Shown here in pieces: positions 40,101-49,581 of a stretch of DNA of 64,000 nucleotides. Location: NCBI GenBank assembly GCA_020632665.1, contig JACKFC010000008.1, positions 1-64,000 of the forward strand, given 5' to 3'. Numbering within the stretch: the stretch's first letter is position 1; each line of letters starts with the position of its first letter. Both the position numbers and the translations under genes were made by a program. This stretch comes from Deltaproteobacteria bacterium. Lineage in GTDB: Bacteria > Myxococcota_A > UBA9042. The notes under the pieces are model-generated. The model was not told where the DNA came from and made no database searches. It was given only the letters and a program-made list of their open reading frames with translations.

Positions 40101-41722
40101 TCGGTGGTGCAGGGGTTGCCGTCGTCGCAGGTCTTGGCCGTGCCGGGGACGCACCAGCCGGCCTTGCAGCCGTCGCCTTCGGTGCAGGCGTTGTTGTCGT
40201 CGCAGCTGCCGACGTTCGGCGCGAACTGGCAGCCCGACTTCGGATCACAGCCGTCGGTGGTGCAGGGGTTGCCGTCGGCACAAGCCAGCGCGACGCCAGC
40301 ACAGGCGCCCTTGGCGCAGCTATCGGCCGAGGTGCAGGCGTCGCCGTCGTTGCAGGCGACGGCGTTGTCGACGTGGGTGCAGCCGGTGTCGGCGTCGCAG
40401 GAGTCGGTGGTGCAGGGGTTGCCGTCGTCGCAGTCGGTCGCCGCGACCGTCTTGCAAGCGCCGTCAGCGCAAGCCGACGCCGCGGTGCACGCGTCGCCGT
40501 CGTCGCAGGCCTGACCGTCGGCCTTGGTGGTGAAAGCGCAGACGCCGTCGTTGCCGCACGTGCCGGTCTGGCACGGCTCCCCGGCCGCGACGCAATCGGC
40601 GTTCTCGGTGCAGGTCACGGGATCGCCACCGCCCGTCGAGCCGCCGTCGCCGGAGCCACCGCCGGTCGAGCCGCCGTCGCCGGAGCCGCCGCCGGTCGAG
40701 CCGCCATCACCCGAGCCGCCGCCGGTCGAGCCGCCGTCGCCAGAGCCACCGCCGGTCGAGCCGCCGTCGCCCGAGCCACCGCCGGTCGAGCCGCCGTCGC
40801 CGTTGCCGCCAGGCCCGGTCCCATCGCCCCCGGAATCTCCAACAGCATCTCCACCGGGCGTGAGTACGTCACAATCGGACCCGCAATCACCCCCATCACT
40901 CCCGCCAGAGGATCCACCATCACCCGAGCCACCGCCAGTGCTGCCGCCGTCGCCGCTGCCGCCGCCGTCGCCGCCGCCGCCACCGGTGCTGCCGCCGTCG
41001 CCGCTGCCACCGCCAGTGCTGCCGCCGTCGCCGCTGCCACCGCCGGTCGAGCCGCCATCACCAGAGCCACCGCCGGTCGAACCACCGTCGTTGTCACCGC
41101 CACCGGTCGAACCACCGTCGCCGTTGCCGCCACCGGTGCTGCCACCGTCGCCGCTGCCGCCACCAGTGCTGCCGCCGTCGCCGTCGCCGCCGCCGGTACT
41201 GCCACCGTCGCCGTTGCCGCCACCGGTCGAGCCGCCGTCACCCGAGCCGCCGCCCGTGGAACCACCGTCGCCATTGCCACCGCCGGTCGAACCACCGTTG
41301 TTGTCGCCACCGCCCGTCGAGCCGCCATCGCCCGAGCCGCCGCCCGTGGAGCCACCGTCGCCGTTGCCACCGCCGGTCGAACCGCCATCGTTGTCGCCGC
41401 CGCCGGTCGAGCCGCCGTCACCGCCGGACCCGCCGCCCGTCGCGTCGCCGTCGGCGTCATCGCTACCACCGCCATCGACACCACCGATCCCACCGCCACC
41501 GCGCTGGATATCGCCGCCGGCCGCATCCCCACCGCCGACGCCGCCGGTACCGAAGCCATCCCCCTGCGCGTCGGTGAGCCCGAGCGCCCCGTCGGGCCCA
41601 TTGGCCTCGACGTCGGAGCTACCCTGCACGAGCGTGTCGCTCCCGGCGCAACCCGCCGCGAGCGCGGCGATCAGCGCCAGAACCAGGAAATGCGTCTCTC
41701 GAACAGTGGCTCGATGCAACAT
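37094..41722 (-). CDS. Giant VWA lipoprotein with Gly-rich and Cys-rich repeat regions
   Basis: The 1542-residue protein has a lipoprotein signal (LIAALAAGC), a Gly/Ser/Asp repeat region (residues ~85-367, unit about GGGSGDGGST), sixteen Cys-rich repeats (about 370-1240, core DGNPCTTDSCDxxKGC with SDxxxCTxGDxCxxGxC) and a C-terminal von Willebrand factor A domain with an intact MIDAS motif DTSGSM. The low-complexity stalk plus adhesion domain suggests a surface adhesin. The start at 41722 has GGGGAGG 6 bases upstream; an ATG five codons earlier is in frame. All Cys-repeats are in frame. It converges with the acyl-CoA synthetase gene with a 16-base overlap. Confidence 0.88.
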   Translation of the reverse strand: MLHRATVRETHFLVLALIAALAAGCAGSDTLVQGSSDVEANGPDGALGLTDAQGDGFGTGGVGGGDAAGGDIQRGGGGIGGVDGGGSDDADGDATGGGSGGDGGSTGGGDNDGGSTGGGNGDGGSTGGGSGDGGSTGGGDNNGGSTGGGNGDGGSTGGGSGDGGSTGGGNGDGGSTGGGDGDGGSTGGGSGDGGSTGGGNGDGGSTGGGDNDGGSTGGGSGDGGSTGGGSGDGGSTGGGSGDGGSTGGGGGDGGGSGDGGSTGGGSGDGGSSGGSDGGDCGSDCDVLTPGGDAVGDSGGDGTGPGGNGDGGSTGGGSGDGGSTGGGSGDGGSTGGGSGDGGSTGGGSGDGGSTGGGSGDGGSTGGGDPVTCTENADCVAAGEPCQTGTCGNDGVCAFTTKADGQACDDGDACTAASACADGACKTVAATDCDDGNPCTTDSCDADTGCTHVDNAVACNDGDACTSADSCAKGACAGVALACADGNPCTTDGCDPKSGCQFAPNVGSCDDNNACTEGDGCKAGWCVPGTAKTCDDGNPCTTDACDPGKGCVFANNSNGCSDGDVCTIGDVCSGGSCKGSGTLACSDGNPCTDDSCDKDKGCAFTPNKADCSDNNACTEGDGCKSGWCAPGAAKTCDDGNPCTTDLCDPSKGCVFSNNSNGCSDGDVCTTGDVCSGGACKGSGALACSDGNPCTDDSCNKDKGCVFSNNSAACSDNNACTEGDVCSGGSCKPGKGKGCDDGNPCTTETCDSGKGCVIANNTEACSDGSACTSGDACKGGACVPGAALACNDGNPCTTDSCNKDKGCVFTDNTAPCSDNNACTEGDACKAGACVPGAAKACGDDNPCTTESCDPTKGCVVQNNNNGCSDGDACTIGDVCSGGACTSAAKLTCADGNPCTDDSCDKQKGCVFANNTAPCSDNNACTEGDACSKGACAPGAAKACGDDNPCTSESCDPSKGCVVTNNSNACSDGDACTTGDVCTSGACKSAGTTACNDGNPCTTDSCDKGKGCVFSNNTAPCSDNNVCTTGDACSGGSCVPGKVPTCDDGNACTTDACDPIAGCKSTDNTAPCSDGSVCTTTDVCKGGACVAGPALACGDGNPCTTDSCDAGKGCANVNNTAACSDGSKCTTGDGCKGGVCATTGMLNCDDGNACTADSCSASNGCAHTALNSGACSDGSVCTSGDTCSGGKCSSGGAITCNDGNICTDDSCDAAKGCVFTNNTAPCDDGLTCSSGDVCSGGSCKPTTITPYTQKIPVAQTESSSGSKVDVLWVIDTSGSMDKETKFVDDNLVAFRQKLEDAGLDWRLVVLGSGNGICDKGCGGDARVKWVKEYVGSYHALKETMDHYGDYDDFLRTDAIKHIIVVTDDESYLMSASTFKTEIAKKSKFKANDTAKFGFIMHSIVSFQTSNESKNCSTGKNPGKQYLSLTAETGGAKFPVCEEDWTPIFAGLSKTIIKSTFTTCDYPLEVPIGATFTPSTFELSVTLKGPPESTTKLVKISGEAGCASQPKGWYYDDNNAPKKVIVCKSTCDTLDATDYMTLDYGCK
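38000..40520 (-). repeat. Sixteen in-frame Cys-rich coding repeats of about 130-145 bp
   Basis: The coding strand repeats a unit of roughly 45-48 codons whose core reads DGNPCTTDSCDxxKGC. Sixteen cores are visible (DGNPC, DGNAC, DGNIC or DDNPC variants). Units diverge at wobble positions and in short loops but hold all Cys residues, which suggests selection on the disulfide pattern rather than recent duplication. Confidence 0.85.
40628..41440 (-). repeat. Thirty-base tandem repeats encoding the GGGSGDGGST stalk
   Basis: The DNA repeats a 30-base unit that encodes GGGSGDGGST or GGGNGDGGST with few changes, in two blocks (about 40628-40815 and 40915-41440). A short non-repetitive Cys/Asp segment separates them. 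Nearly identical units make this stretch prone to length variation and to assembly error. Confidence 0.85.
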
Positions 41723-42250
41723 CGAAGGCCTCCCCATGGAGTCGACAACGAGTGCAGCGGGGGGAGGGGTCGCCGCGGGCTCGGGTCGAACTTGGAACCA
41801 TCGAGCGCGCTTGGCGCTCAAGGGAATCGCGTTTGCGACCCCCTGAGCCTTGTAGGAATACGACACGCGGTGCTTGCGATCAAGTCGATCGCAATTGCTG
41901 GGGTTTCCGGCCCCCATCCGGCGCTTGGACGGCGTCCACTCGGAAGCGCCGTGCGGGCGGAAATCGCTAGGAAAAGACGTCAGAACGTAGGCCTGCGGGG
42001 CCGCGGCGACACCGACCCACGATCTTCTCGACGAGGAACAACCGCAGCGTCGCCGGCCAGCCGCCCGGGCGTGGAATCCGCGCTGCGGTGTAGCCGGACG
42101 GCGCCGAACCCTCGCCGGCGGCGCCGGCGCCGGATTGGGCGCCGCTGGCGTGCTGGTTCGCGGGCATCCGGCAGATCGAGCCGAGCAAATGCAGGTGGCG
42201 ACCCGGCCCGGCGCGATCGTGCCCCAGCTCGAGCTCCGGAGACGCTGGAA
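41723..42250. other. Intergenic region upstream of the giant VWA lipoprotein gene
   Basis: This 528-base gap lies between two minus-strand VWA lipoprotein genes. The part near 41722 holds a ribosome-binding site and the promoter described at 41855-41883. The remainder (41890-42250) is GC-rich, with short open frames of no recognisable content; I see no RNA gene or clear terminator in it. Confidence 0.5.
41855..41883 (-). promoter_or_regulatory. Candidate sigma-70 promoter of the giant VWA lipoprotein gene
   Basis: On the minus strand TTGATC (41883-41878) and TATTCC (41860-41855) are separated by exactly 17 bases, in an AT-richer patch of GC-rich DNA. The predicted start site is near 41848, which leaves a leader of about 125 bases before the ATG at 41722. 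Confidence 0.45.
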
Positions 42251-43327
42251 TCAGTACGAGTAGTAGGTCGAGGCGCTCGCCTCACAGCGCCCGCCGCTGA
42301 CGCCGCCGACCACGCGGACGATCTCGTTCGGGGCAGGCTCGCGGTACTGCCCACTCATCTCGATGTCGATCATCCGCACCAGCGCGTCACGCAGGCTGGT
42401 AACGAAGTAGCAGGGCAGGTGCGGCTCGGCGTGGCTGTCGCCGACGCCGGAGTCGTCGGTCAGGAAGAGGTAACGACCGCGGGTGAACTGCGCCGTGGTG
42501 CGCATCTCGTACTCGGCGCGATCGGCGACGCCGCTGCTCGCGACGGGGTAGACGTGGACGTCCTGGTCGCGTAGCGAGCGCACCGCTTCGGCCGTCTTGG
42601 CCGCGTCCTCGTCGTGCCCCGGCGCGTCGGCGGCCCAGAACACCAGCCGCGCCACGCTCCCCTTGCGCCACGAAAGCTGCGCCGCCGCGGCGAGCCCCGC
42701 GTGCACCGCCTCCGGGTAGTCGCCGCCGCCCCCGCCGCCCAGCTTGTTCAGCTCGGCCTGCACCTGCTCGTTCTTGGTGGTGAACGTCTGCGTCTTGACC
42801 AGGTAGTCCTCGCCGACGTCCCGATACGAGATCAGCGACCATCGCGGCTGCAGCCCCGGGTAGAGCGTGCCGAGCTCCTTGACGATGCCTTGGAAGTCCG
42901 CTCGCAGCCAAGCGATCTCGTCACCCATACTGCCGGTCGCGTCGATCACCAAGGCGATGTCGAGCTCGGTCGGCGTCGTCGAAGCCTGCAGCGACGCCGC
43001 GTACGCCTGCTCGCGCTCGGCCTGCGTGAACAATTCTGGCGCCTTGGTCTGGAGCGGAGCGTATTCGAGGTAGCTCTCGAAGGTCGAGTAGTTGCGATTG
43101 TCATCCCAGGCCCCGGCGGTCAAGACGCCAGCGCTCGCACCGCCCGAGCCCGTCCCCGCTGCGCCAGCCCAGCTCCCCGCGGCGCCCGTCCAACTCCCCG
43201 TGCCGAACGCGCCGCCGGCCGAACCGCCCCCAGAATCGCCGCCGCAGCCCGCCGCCAGCGCGAACATCGCCGAGACCATCGCCACCAGGAACCCTTGCAA
43301 GATCTGCATCGTCATCGCTTGTCGCAT
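42251..43327 (-). CDS. VWA-domain lipoprotein
   Basis: The 358-residue protein has a lipoprotein signal (MFALAAGC), a Gly/Ala/Ser-rich linker to about residue 75, and a von Willebrand factor A domain with an intact MIDAS motif DATGSMGDE and a later Thr/Asp pair (SYRDVGEDY). A Gly stretch (GGGGGGDYPEAVHAGL) is the usual VWA loop. The C-terminus ends in YYSY after a lone Cys. GGAGG is 5 bases before the ATG at 43327. It may bind a metal-dependent ligand at the cell surface; nothing more specific can be said. It lies upstream of the giant VWA lipoprotein gene. Confidence 0.8.
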   Translation of the reverse strand: MRQAMTMQILQGFLVAMVSAMFALAAGCGGDSGGGSAGGAFGTGSWTGAAGSWAGAAGTGSGGASAGVLTAGAWDDNRNYSTFESYLEYAPLQTKAPELFTQAEREQAYAASLQASTTPTELDIALVIDATGSMGDEIAWLRADFQGIVKELGTLYPGLQPRWSLISYRDVGEDYLVKTQTFTTKNEQVQAELNKLGGGGGGDYPEAVHAGLAAAAQLSWRKGSVARLVFWAADAPGHDEDAAKTAEAVRSLRDQDVHVYPVASSGVADRAEYEMRTTAQFTRGRYLFLTDDSGVGDSHAEPHLPCYFVTSLRDALVRMIDIEMSGQYREPAPNEIVRVVGGVSGGRCEASASTYYSY

Positions 43328-43498
43328 CTCGACCTCCACCTTCGCCGGTGCCCCGACCGGCAGTGCTGCCCTCGCGACGAGAAGAAGCCAGAGCCGTGCC
43401 AGCGCCCCAGGAGGTCGAATATTCTCGATTTGGATCAATGGATTGAGAAGAGACTGTCGACGCCGCCGAGCGAGGTCGACGCGGCGACGACCGGGTCG

Positions 43499-43518
43499 TT
43501 CTTTGACATGTCGAAGAA
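43499..43518. promoter_or_regulatory. Near-perfect 20-bp palindrome between tex and a VWA lipoprotein gene
   Basis: The arms TTCTT and AAGAA flank the 8-base palindrome GACATGTC, with a single mismatched pair. It has no loop, so it is more likely an operator than a terminator. It lies 35 bases beyond the tex stop codon and about 170 bases upstream of the VWA lipoprotein start at 43327. Confidence 0.35.
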
Positions 43519-43552
43519 ATCACCACTGCCGAGGGCAGGGCTGGCGCCGACG

Positions 43553-45712
<2,160 letters not shown>

Positions 45713-45795
45713 GCGTTCCTCGGCTCAAGGGACCGGGAGCGTACGTCACCGACGCTGGCCTCGCCACGCCTGCTCCGGCCGCGCGCGCGCCTTGC

Positions 45796-46406
45796 GACCG
45801 ATTCCGCGGCGGACGACGACGCAGACGCAGCCGAAGCTGACGCTGACACTGACGCTGTCGCTGTCGCCGACGCCGACGCTGACGCCGACGCTGACGCCGC
45901 CTTCCCCGACACCGCAGCGCCGTCGACGCCGCTCTACCCGATCGCGCCGTGCAAGCTGGTCGACCCGACCCCGGGCGGCGTGAGCCTGGGCTTTCCGCGG
46001 GCCGCGGTCCGCATGCGCTCGACCGGAGCGGTGCGGGCGAAGGTGCTCTTCGTCGACTTCCCGGACGCCGAGGCGGTGAAGACGCCACAGCAGCTGGCGG
46101 ACCTGCTCGCGCCGACGGTGCACGACTTCTTCGATGCTGTTTCGTACGGCGCGATGGACTTGCAGCTCGCGTTTCACCTGACCTGGCTGCGGATGAGCCA
46201 AGGGTCGAGCCATGATGCGGCCGCGATCAAGACCTACGCCGGGCATCGGGATTGGATCAAGTAGGCCGTCGCCGCGGCGGACCCGGGCTTCGACTTCTCC
46301 GGCGGCGACGTGGTCATCGTCATCTGCCTCGCTCGCGTCGGGCAGCGGACCGATCCAAGTCGCCAACGGCCAGCAGGCGCTGCTGCCCGGCGAGCGCCGG
46401 CCTTGA
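45796..46406 (+). pseudogene. Remnant of a secreted M6-type (immune inhibitor A-like) metalloprotease
   Basis: The reading frame to 46264 starts in an Asp/Ala-repeat linker (lipoprotein style) and runs through KVLFVDFPDAEAV and HDFFDAVSYGAMDLQL, which are M6-type protease segments. An in-frame TAG at 46262-46264 interrupts it. The same frame resumes directly after it as AVAAADPGFDFSGGDVVIVI, the expected continuation, and a frameshift near 46330 would be needed to reach GSGPIQVANGQQALLPGE. No signal peptide and no HExxH site are found. It is most likely a dead gene of which only a middle part is left. Confidence 0.65.
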
Positions 46407-46435
46407 CCGAGCGGCACGCATCTTTATGCTCATCG

Positions 46436-46453
46436 ATGTGCAAACGCGCACAT
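46436..46453. promoter_or_regulatory. Palindromic operator candidate before the RHH antitoxin gene
   Basis: ATGTGC and GCACAT form a 6-base inverted repeat with a 6-base spacer, centred about 25 bases upstream of the antitoxin start. Ribbon-helix-helix antitoxins usually bind such sites to repress their own operon; this assignment rests on position and symmetry only. Confidence 0.4.
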
Positions 46454-46468
46454 GCGATGGAGGTCATC

Positions 46469-46723
46469 ATGCGAACGACGGTTGTCCTTGACGATGAACT
46501 GCTCACCCGTGCGCGGCACCGCGCCGTCGACGCCGGGACGACGCTGAGCGAGTGGTTGAACGCTGCCATGCGCCTCGCGCTCGCGCAGGAACAGCGTGCG
46601 GCAGCGGCCGGCCCGTTCGTGATGCCGACGTTCGGGCCCAGCGGCGCGCAGGTCGACCACGCGCCGGCCGACTTCGCCGCCGCGATCGAAGAAGAAGACG
46701 GCAACTGGGCGGGGGAGCGATGA
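46469..46723 (+). CDS. Ribbon-helix-helix antitoxin (VapB-like)
   Basis: The 84-residue protein opens with RTTVVLDDELLTRARHRAVDAGTTLSEWLNAAMR, a classical ribbon-helix-helix DNA-binding domain. The C-terminal half is disordered-looking (PTFGPSGAQVDHAPADF) and should wrap the toxin. The start at 46469 has GGAGG 5 bases upstream and was preferred to the ATG at 46457. The stop overlaps the toxin start by 4 bases. The pair looks intact, in contrast with the broken genes on both sides. Confidence 0.85.
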   Translation: MRTTVVLDDELLTRARHRAVDAGTTLSEWLNAAMRLALAQEQRAAAAGPFVMPTFGPSGAQVDHAPADFAAAIEEEDGNWAGER

Positions 46724-47175
46724 CGACGCCCGCGCTCGCGTGGATGCCCGACGTCAACGTGCTCATCTACGCGCACCGGTCCGACGAGCGGCAGCACGCC
46801 GCGGCGCGCACGTTCCTCGAGACCGAAACCTCGACGGCGAAGACGCTGCTGCTCGCGGCGCCGGTCGCGCTGGGATTCGTCCGGATCGTCACCAATCCCC
46901 GCGTCTTCGCCTTGCCGACGCCGCTCCCGGTCGCGCTTGCCACCATCGACGCGCTGCTCGCCCGGCCCAATTGTCGCCTGGTCGGGGCCGGGACGCGGAC
47001 CTGGGAGTTGACCCGCGCGCTGTGCGCTCGGGCCGACGCGCGGGGCAAGCTGGTCGCCGATGCCCACCTCGCGGCGTTCGCTATCGAGCAGGGCTGCGTC
47101 TTCGTCTCCTACGACCGGGATTTTGCCCGCTTCGAGGCCCACGGGCTGCGTTGGGCGTTGCCCGCGCCGCCGTAG
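46720..47175 (+). CDS. PIN-domain RNase toxin (VapC-like)
   Basis: The 151-residue protein has the PIN pattern with Asp11 in PDVNVLIYAHR, then ADAHLAAFAIEQGCVFVSYDRDF with three acidic residues near the C-terminus. The second conserved acidic residue (Glu) normally found before GFVRIVTNPRVF is not seen here (AAPVALGFVRIV), as in some other members of this VapC branch. It should act as a toxic RNase held in check by the RHH protein encoded just before it. Confidence 0.85.
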   Translation: MTTPALAWMPDVNVLIYAHRSDERQHAAARTFLETETSTAKTLLLAAPVALGFVRIVTNPRVFALPTPLPVALATIDALLARPNCRLVGAGTRTWELTRALCARADARGKLVADAHLAAFAIEQGCVFVSYDRDFARFEAHGLRWALPAPP

Positions 47176-47245
47176 TCGGCGAGGGTTGCCCTGGCCGCGA
47201 GGCGACGCTGCTGGCCGGCGTCCAGCCCTGCGAGCAAGCGGCGGA

Positions 47246-47425
47246 CGTGGAGGACCCGGCCAATGCCGCGGCGCTCGACTACGAACTCCCCGATCTCTCG
47301 GTCGATGGCGAGGGAGTGTCCGCCGAATTCCGCGACGGTGGGTGGGACACGATCGCGGCGGCGGTGTGGCAGGGGCGCGGCTCGTGATCGCACTCGACAC
47401 GAATATCCTGGCGTTCGCCGAATAG
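47246..47425 (+). pseudogene. Remnant of a second toxin-antitoxin pair
   Basis: A GTG at 47384 begins VIALDTNILAFAE, a perfect PIN-toxin N-terminus, but a TAG follows 13 codons later. The next codons (HAERKLRAST) read like a continuation, and then the frame meets the end of the convergent thioesterase gene. The GTG overlaps the stop of an upstream frame (VEDPANAAALDYELPDLSV ... GRGS) by 4 bases, as toxin and antitoxin genes do. The upstream frame has no recognised family, so its antitoxin nature is inferred. Confidence 0.4.
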
Positions 47426-47471
47426 CACGCGGAACGGAAGCTCCGAGCGTCCACCGTTCTTCCCCCGGCCC

Positions 47472-48308
47472 CTACCGCTGGTCGAAGACCACCGCCAACT
47501 GCTCGGAGATCGCCAACACCCGCCCGGACGCATCAGCCAGCCGCGCGGTGAAGGTCACCGCCCCATCCGCCGCGGCCACCGCGTCGCTGCGGTAGTGGAA
47601 GAGCTGCTGCCCATCGAGCGCCGCGACGGCCTCGGGGTCGAGCAGCTGCACCGACCAGCGCACCGTCGAGGCGGGCGCCGGCGCCGTCAGCAGCCCGAGC
47701 ACCGGCGCCGGCCAGGCGTCGAGCAGGCCGAGCAGCGCCGGGGCGCCGGTCGCTGGGCCGCGGCTGCGGACCCAGCCGTCGATATGCGACGCGCTGCCGC
47801 CCCGGAAGGGCATCGGCCCCGAGCCCCAGCGCATCTCGTAGTTGCGGACGAAGCGCGGCACCACGCCCTCGATGTACGGCATGGCGACGGCGGCCTCAGC
47901 GGCGGTGGCGGGGGTCGCCGTCGGCGGCGGGACGCGGACGGCGCTGGGCCGAGCGGTGGCGAAGACGGCGCGCAGCCGGGTGGCGACGCGGCCGTCTTGC
48001 GCGACGGTGGCCTCGGCCCAGGTGATGGCGCGGCCAGCGCGCAGGATGTGGGCCTGAACCTCGACCGCTCCGGCGGCGATCGGGGCCAGGAAGTCGACAT
48101 CGACGCTGCGCAGCGGCGGCTGCGAGCCGGCGTCGGCGACCACGCGCTGGGCAGCGCGCAAGGCGACCGCTGCGCCGAGGCCGCCGAACGCGGTGCGGCC
48201 CTGGAGCCAGTCGGCGTCGATCTGGGCGGAGAATCCGGCCTGCTGCGGCTGCAGCGCGGTGGCGGCGTCGAAATCGCCGAGCGGCGTGGGAGGTGCTGTT
48301 GTGGTCAT
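47472..48308 (-). CDS. Acyl-CoA thioesterase family protein, double hotdog
   Basis: The 278-residue protein has two hotdog folds in tandem: the first with QGRTAFGGLGAAVALRAAQRV and RSVDVDFLAPIAAGAVEVQAHILRAGRAITWAEATV, the second ending DGAVTFTARLADASGRVLAISEQLAVV. This layout matches the thioesterase family with 4HBT-like N- and C-terminal halves (TesB-like). The family hydrolyses acyl-CoA esters; chain length is unknown. It converges with the toxin remnant and diverges from the lipoprotein gene at 48466. Confidence 0.8.
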   Translation of the reverse strand: MTTTAPPTPLGDFDAATALQPQQAGFSAQIDADWLQGRTAFGGLGAAVALRAAQRVVADAGSQPPLRSVDVDFLAPIAAGAVEVQAHILRAGRAITWAEATVAQDGRVATRLRAVFATARPSAVRVPPPTATPATAAEAAVAMPYIEGVVPRFVRNYEMRWGSGPMPFRGGSASHIDGWVRSRGPATGAPALLGLLDAWPAPVLGLLTAPAPASTVRWSVQLLDPEAVAALDGQQLFHYRSDAVAAADGAVTFTARLADASGRVLAISEQLAVVFDQR

Positions 48309-48465
48309 GGCGTGCTCCGGCGGCGGGAGAGGGCGGAGGATGCCCCGCAGCATCGCGTTTCCCAAGGGTCTGCGAAAAAAGTGCGGGGGGCGTTTGCGGA
48401 TCTGCTGCGCTGGCGGGTCGAACCTTCGAAGACCCGCCACAACCACCGGGTCGACGGAGGAGCCC

Positions 48466-49491
48466 ATGCGAGACCCACGACGAATCACCGCCCTGCTCGG
48501 CGCCCTGGCGGGCCTGCTCGCCGCCGGCTGCGAAGGCGGCAGCACCGATACCTCGGGCGCCGCCCTCTCGTTGGCGACCGACGAATCCATCACCACCGAC
48601 GCCACCGCCGACGACGAGACCGAGGCCATCGACGGCAGCCCGATCGCCGAGCCGCTCGGCGCGCTCTTCGCCGAGATCGCGCCGCTGCATCCGCATTGCT
48701 TCCACGTCGCGGCCCGCTGCGCCGAAGAAGGCGAGCGCCCGTTCCGCTGCGCCAGCGCCGCGCTGCACTGCGCCCTGCCCGAGCACCACGAGCAGGTCCG
48801 GCTGGCCACGCGCCTCTGCGCCCCGCCGAAGCCGCTCGCCGCCGAGGGTGAGGACGGCGCCTGCAAGGGCGGAAAGGGCGACAAGGGCGACAAGCCGCCC
48901 AAGGGCCACAAGCCGCCCAAGGGTCCGAAGCCGACCGGCGACGACGGCGACCAGCCGCCGATGGGCGAAGGCCCGCCGCCGATGGGAGGCAAGCCGCCGA
49001 TGGGAGGCGAGGGACCAAAGGGCGACAAGCCCGAGATGGACGGCCCCGGACCCAAGGGCGACAAGCCGCAGCCGGACGAGCAGGACGAAGCGATCGCCGC
49101 GATGAGCCCGCAAGAGCGCCAGGCGGCCTGCCAGGACGCGCTCGAAGACCTGATCGAGATCGCCGCCGCAGCCAAGGAGAAGGCCGACGACAAGGCCGAC
49201 GACAAGGCCGACGACGGCCCGGCGAAGGACGGCAAGCCCGACGACGGCGGCAAGCCCCAGATGGACGGCAAGCCCCAGATGGACGGCAAGCGCGGCCCGC
49301 CGCCCCCCTCCTCCTGCCACCCCTGCCACGCCGGGCTGAACGAATGCCTGAGCCTGGAGGTCGGCGCGATCGGCTGCTTCGTCGAGCTCTCGGAGTGCCT
49401 CATCGACGAGCCGCTGCCCGAGCCGCCGGCCAAGGGGCAGGGCCCCGGCGAGGGCAAGCAGGCTCCGAAGGGTCCGCCCACCGAGGCGTAG
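48466..49491 (+). CDS. Lipoprotein with Gly/Lys/Pro/Asp-rich low-complexity stretches and Cys pairs
   Basis: The 341-residue protein has a lipoprotein signal (GLLAAGC) and a Thr/Asp-rich linker. A Cys-containing head (CFHVAARCAEEGERPFRCASAALHC) is followed by collagen-like low-complexity repeats (KGDKGDKPPKGHK, GKPDDGGKPQMDGK). A second Cys cluster follows (CHPCHAGLNECLSLEV ... CFVELSECL). GGAGGAG lies 4-5 bases before the ATG. It ends 90 bases before the sigma factor gene and could be part of the same signalling locus. No family is recognised. Confidence 0.65.
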   Translation: MRDPRRITALLGALAGLLAAGCEGGSTDTSGAALSLATDESITTDATADDETEAIDGSPIAEPLGALFAEIAPLHPHCFHVAARCAEEGERPFRCASAALHCALPEHHEQVRLATRLCAPPKPLAAEGEDGACKGGKGDKGDKPPKGHKPPKGPKPTGDDGDQPPMGEGPPPMGGKPPMGGEGPKGDKPEMDGPGPKGDKPQPDEQDEAIAAMSPQERQAACQDALEDLIEIAAAAKEKADDKADDKADDGPAKDGKPDDGGKPQMDGKPQMDGKRGPPPPSSCHPCHAGLNECLSLEVGAIGCFVELSECLIDEPLPEPPAKGQGPGEGKQAPKGPPTEA

Positions 49492-49581
49492 CGGACCCGA
49501 GCGGCGCGCCCGGCAGACAGGGGCTTTGCCAGGCGCGCCGTTCCCTTCACAGTAGGCCCCGAGGAGAGGAGGCCTCCGAGT

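Noticed and set aside
40628..41440. Short regular repeats that look like a CRISPR array at first glance.
   Set aside because: There are no unique spacers; the 30-base units are in-frame coding repeats of a surface protein.
41967..42188. A 73-codon minus-strand frame in the gap before the giant lipoprotein gene.
   Set aside because: No recognisable motif, no convincing ribosome-binding site, and composition typical of chance frames in GC-rich DNA.
35579..42574. An almost 7 kb open reading frame on the plus strand.
   Set aside because: Its first part is another frame of the acyl-CoA synthetase gene and the rest is antisense to the giant repeat lipoprotein. GC-rich repeats remove stop codons on the opposite strand; the translation is low-complexity Ala/Val/Thr sequence.
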